Part shown: positions 5,916-7,983 of the stretch, in pieces
How the letters are laid out: every line of letters starts with the position of its first letter
How positions within the stretch are numbered: the stretch's first letter is position 1
Origin: Nitratifractor sp964650685
GTDB taxonomy: Bacteria > Campylobacterota > Campylobacteria > Campylobacterales > Sulfurovaceae
Length of the DNA stretch: 7,983 nt
Direction of reading: 5' to 3'
Assembly (NCBI GenBank): GCA_964650685.1
Contig: CAZYUW010000003.1
Span: 1-7,983 of the forward strand
Made by a program: the position numbers and the translations under genes
The notes under the pieces: generated by a model
What the model was told of the DNA's origin: nothing
Databases searched by the model: none
Seen by the model: only the letters and a program-made list of their open reading frames with translations

Positions 5916-6553
5916 GACCGCAACCTCGAACTTTTATGTAAAATATCGATCACTTCGCTATCTTCAAGCTGGTGGAAATCATCGTAAAAACGCCCTACCG
6001 CGATCAGATTTGGATCAGGATGCAACACCTGGACATCGTCGGCCATCTCTTTGAGCGTGGGAATCAGCTCTACTGGAGCTACGGGTACGGCTACGACGAC
6101 TTTCGACGCGCCGGCTTTTTTCAGGGCCTCTACCGCCAGCATCATCGAGGAACCGGTCGCTATACCATCATCTACAACTATTACCGTTTTGGAACCAAAG
6201 TCACTGCCAGACCTGCCATACAAGACTCTTTTTTCTCCCATTTGTCTCAGCTTCTCGTGTACACGACTGCGAATATACTCCTGACTTACATTCATCGCCT
6301 CAACAGTCCGTGAGTCTATCCGTATCAAGCCATTCTCGCTTACCGCTCCGATGCCAACCTCTTCGTTATATGGACTGGGGATCTTCTTGACAAAAAATAT
6401 ATCGAGTGGAAGTTCCAGTTTGGTCGCTATCTCATATGCCACCGGCACCCCACCCCGAGGCAAAGCCACCACGACCGTATCACCCGCTCCTCTATAGGAC
6501 ATCAACATTTCCGCCATCAACTCACCGGCTTCTTTGCGACTATAAAATCTCAT
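5912..6553 (-). CDS. Phosphoribosyltransferase-fold protein (COG1926 type)
   Basis: A 213-residue type I phosphoribosyltransferase. The PRPP-binding motif VIVVDDGIATGSS spans residues 124-136. Other features of the COG1926 group are an N-terminal FYSRKEAGELMAEML helix, VVVALPRGGVPVAYEIA (27-43), FFVKKIPSPYNEEVGIGAV (53-71), a conserved AVPVAP (155-160) and a C-terminal VGRFYDDFHQLEDSEV (186-201). The family has no assigned substrate base that I know of, so I give no specific reaction beyond a likely use of PRPP. The ATG overlaps the upstream hexosaminidase stop as ATGA and has AGAAGG eight bases before it; the stop overlaps the ruvX start by 4 nt. This middle position in a coupled operon suggests balanced expression with its neighbours, not necessarily a shared pathway. 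Confidence 0.9.
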   Translation of the reverse strand: MRFYSRKEAGELMAEMLMSYRGAGDTVVVALPRGGVPVAYEIATKLELPLDIFFVKKIPSPYNEEVGIGAVSENGLIRIDSRTVEAMNVSQEYIRSRVHEKLRQMGEKRVLYGRSGSDFGSKTVIVVDDGIATGSSMMLAVEALKKAGASKVVVAVPVAPVELIPTLKEMADDVQVLHPDPNLIAVGRFYDDFHQLEDSEVIDILHKSSRLRS

Positions 6554-7659
6554 TCCAACAGCCTTCTACCGATCTTTTTTTTCATCGCTTCTATGCGTCT
6601 GTTGGCAAGCTCTATATCCTCGATATCGATCTTTTTTTGCCTCAGCAGATCGAGTGTTATATCTACCAGTCGTTTCAATCTGACACCATGCGCACTATCG
6701 AGCTGATTACCAAAAAGCAGAATATCATTCCCCGCTCTGATGGCATACATGATAGTATCTCTCAACGAGTAGTGTTTGCTTACAGCACTCATCTGCAGAT
6801 CGTCGGTCATCACCACACCTTTGAATCCCAGTCGTTTTCTCAATATTCCTCTGATGATTTTTCGAGACAGCGAAGCCGGAAATCTTTCATCCAAAGTCCT
6901 GTTGAATATATGAGCTACCATAATGGCATCCAGTCCGCCTCTGTCTATAAGGAGTCTGTAAGGTTCAATCTCCTTTTTTTTCCATTGAGCCGTGGCATCC
7001 ACAAAACCTTTATGCGTATCTCCGCTGGACGATCCATGTCCTGGAAAATGTTTCAATGCCGTCAGCACCCCATATCTGTGCATAGCGTCTATAAAAATAG
7101 CGTCATACCTGAATACGCTTTTTGGATCGCTGCCGTAACTCCTCCCGTATTTTACGATAACTCTATTGTTGGGATTGAGTGCCAGATCGGCAACGGGTGC
7201 CAGATTCATGTTGATTCCGTTTTTTTTCAGCTCTCTCGCCATTTGGGCGTATATCTTTCGCGCATACTTCTCTCCTTTGGCAGCTACCACAGAAGCTCTG
7301 GGATATTTTCCGAAAAAACCGTCAACACTTTTCAGTCTCTGCACGAGACCACCCTCTTGATCGACAGAGATCAGAAGATCTTTCGAACAGGAGGATAGCT
7401 TTTTGGCCAATCTGCGAAGTTGTGCCGGAGAGACTATATTTTTCCTCGCCCCCTTTTTGCCTGTTGCTTTGTCGAAAAGTATAACCCCTCCCAATCCACG
7501 CTCACAAATGTCTCTCATGATACTGGAGTTTCTCTCTATATCGGTACCGGTGAAACCCAGCATGAACATATTGGCTATTTTCTCTCTTAGACTTTCCATC
7601 CCCCATATCGATACCGACAAAAGCAGCACCAAATATACATATCTGCCAATTTTGATCAT
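6550..7659 (-). CDS. nagZ: GH3 beta-N-acetylhexosaminidase, NagZ-like, with export signal
   Basis: A 369-residue glycoside hydrolase family 3 enzyme predicted to remove terminal beta-linked GlcNAc from peptidoglycan fragments. GH3/NagZ landmarks: LISVDQEGGLVQRL (96-109), NMNLAPVADL (150-159), KHFPGHGSSSGDTHKG (203-218) with the Asp214-His216 pair that serves as acid/base in NagZ enzymes, IMVAHI (246-251), and VVMTDDLQMSAV (282-293) with the likely nucleophile Asp286. There is no C-terminal extra GH3 domain, which fits NagZ. Residues 1-20 form a basic then hydrophobic segment (RYVYLVLLLSVSIWG) like a signal peptide or anchor with no lipobox Cys, so the enzyme is probably periplasmic, unlike the usual cytosolic NagZ of proteobacteria. 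The ATG at 7659 has only a weak AAAGAA upstream. It is the first gene of the operon with the phosphoribosyltransferase and ruvX. The nagZ symbol is by family; exact substrate is inferred. Confidence 0.88.
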   Translation of the reverse strand: MIKIGRYVYLVLLLSVSIWGMESLREKIANMFMLGFTGTDIERNSSIMRDICERGLGGVILFDKATGKKGARKNIVSPAQLRRLAKKLSSCSKDLLISVDQEGGLVQRLKSVDGFFGKYPRASVVAAKGEKYARKIYAQMARELKKNGINMNLAPVADLALNPNNRVIVKYGRSYGSDPKSVFRYDAIFIDAMHRYGVLTALKHFPGHGSSSGDTHKGFVDATAQWKKKEIEPYRLLIDRGGLDAIMVAHIFNRTLDERFPASLSRKIIRGILRKRLGFKGVVMTDDLQMSAVSKHYSLRDTIMYAIRAGNDILLFGNQLDSAHGVRLKRLVDITLDLLRQKKIDIEDIELANRRIEAMKKKIGRRLLE

Positions 7660-7670
7660 TTTTGTTCTTT

Positions 7671-7697
7671 ATGATAATATATTCGTTTACATTTCAA
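7671..7697 (-). promoter_or_regulatory. Candidate promoter of the nagZ-ruvX operon
   Basis: On the minus strand a TTGAAA (7697-7692) lies upstream of overlapping TATTAT (7679-7674) and TATCAT (7676-7671) hexamers, each 5 of 6 to the -10 consensus. Spacing is 12 or 15 bp, shorter than ideal, so any activity would rest on the -10. The position 12-20 bp before the ATG leaves a short leader. Weak call based on motif and location only. Confidence 0.25.
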
Positions 7698-7753
7698 TAC
7701 TATCATATCGTGACAGATATTTCAACAAAGTGGTTACAAAAGAAAAATATGTT

Positions 7754-7768
7754 AGTTATGACATAACT
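7754..7768. repeat. 15-bp palindrome, operator-like
   Basis: AGTTATG and CATAACT are perfect 7-bp inverted arms around a single central A. The element lies between two divergent genes, 65 bp before the rightward ATG and overlapping the best -10 candidate for that gene. It has no T-tract, so it is not a terminator. Size and position suit a binding site for a dimeric regulator. Confidence 0.45.
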
Positions 7769-7832
7769 TTTCGTCTATGACCAAAAAAACATAAACGCCA
7801 AAACACTTCTTTGGACTGATAAGGTAGGGATA

Positions 7833-7983
7833 ATGAAAATAAAACTGATAGCCTTGATAGGGATTTTGTTTACAACCACACTCTCCTGTGCGGGAACATA
7901 CACATACAGATGGGAGATGCCCGTAGTGAACGGAAAGACGATACATATAAAATTCAAAGACGGTCTGTTGAGTGTTGACGAAC
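7833..7983 (+). CDS. Exported protein of unknown function, N-terminal part (partial)
   Basis: An open frame begins at ATG 7833 and runs off the right edge after 50 codons. Residues 1-20 form a clear export signal: MKIK, then a hydrophobic core (LIALIGILF), then TTTLSCAG. Cleavage could follow SCA by signal peptidase I; the Cys19 in TLSC is a poor lipobox because Leu is not at -3. The visible mature start is TYTYRWEMPVVNGKTIHIKF, which I do not recognise. AAGG (7821-7824) and AGGGA (7826-7830) supply a ribosome site, the first with ideal spacing. It is divergent from the nagZ operon and separated from it by 173 bp. Function cannot be assigned from this fragment. Confidence 0.75.
   Translation, partial: MKIKLIALIGILFTTTLSCAGTYTYRWEMPVVNGKTIHIKFKDGLLSVDE

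Larger units (their letters stand above)
7660..7832. other. AT-rich divergent intergenic region
   Basis: This 173-bp region separates nagZ (leftward) from the exported-protein gene (rightward) and must hold promoters for one or both. No protein or RNA gene is apparent in it. It contains a 15-bp palindrome at 7754-7768. For the rightward gene the best promoter guess is TTACAA (7734-7739), 17 bp, then TATGAC (7757-7762), which overlaps the palindrome; the match is only fair. Confidence 0.6.

Noticed and set aside
6406..7398. A 330-codon open frame on the plus strand
   Set aside because: It is antisense to the nagZ-like and phosphoribosyltransferase genes, both of which carry full family motifs. 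Its translation is Ser/His/Tyr-rich with no recognisable domain and has no ribosome site of note.
7403..7780. A 125-codon plus-strand open frame reaching into the divergent intergenic region
   Set aside because: Most of it mirrors the N-terminal part of the nagZ-like gene. The remainder is AT-rich non-coding sequence and shows no family similarity.

Overview
The window is about 8 kb of a bacterial chromosome with compact, moderately AT-rich coding and short intergenic gaps. The gene set suggests a Gram-negative member of the Campylobacterota (epsilonproteobacteria), most likely a free-living sulfur- or hydrogen-oxidising lineage. This is an inference from protein character, 4-nt gene overlaps and T-rich promoters with a clear -10 and poor -35; no rRNA or tRNA is present to confirm it. 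I see no mobile element, CRISPR array, phage gene or RNA gene.

Layout. (1) Bases 1-2373, plus strand: the end of pqiA, then complete pqiB and pqiC. Together they form a PqiABC-type lipid-transport system: an inner-membrane PqiA, a periplasm-spanning MCE protein and an outer-membrane lipoprotein. (2) Bases 2412-3491, minus strand: a membrane-anchored GGDEF diguanylate cyclase. It converges on pqiC and has its own promoter, whose -10 lies inside an inverted repeat. (3) Bases 3600-5418, minus strand: a two-gene unit of a small phasin-like helical protein followed by an ABC1/AarF/UbiB-family atypical kinase, behind a well-placed extended -10 promoter and an A11 leader tract. (4) Bases 5520-7659, minus strand: a tightly coupled operon, nagZ-like GH3 beta-N-acetylhexosaminidase, then a COG1926-type phosphoribosyltransferase, then ruvX, with 4-nt stop/start overlaps at both junctions. 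(5) Bases 7660-7832: a divergent intergenic region carrying a 15-bp palindrome, followed by the start of an exported protein of unknown function that runs off the window.

The themes are envelope maintenance (PqiABC, the peptidoglycan hexosaminidase, perhaps the ABC1 kinase/phasin pair), c-di-GMP signalling, and housekeeping DNA metabolism (RuvX). No clear new multi-gene defence or mobile system is visible. The points most worth a second look are the ABC1 kinase/phasin pair with its altered KxGQ motif, the dyad-embedded promoter of the diguanylate cyclase, the 11-nt direct repeat flanking that gene, the A11 tract in the phasin leader, and the export signal on the NagZ-like enzyme.
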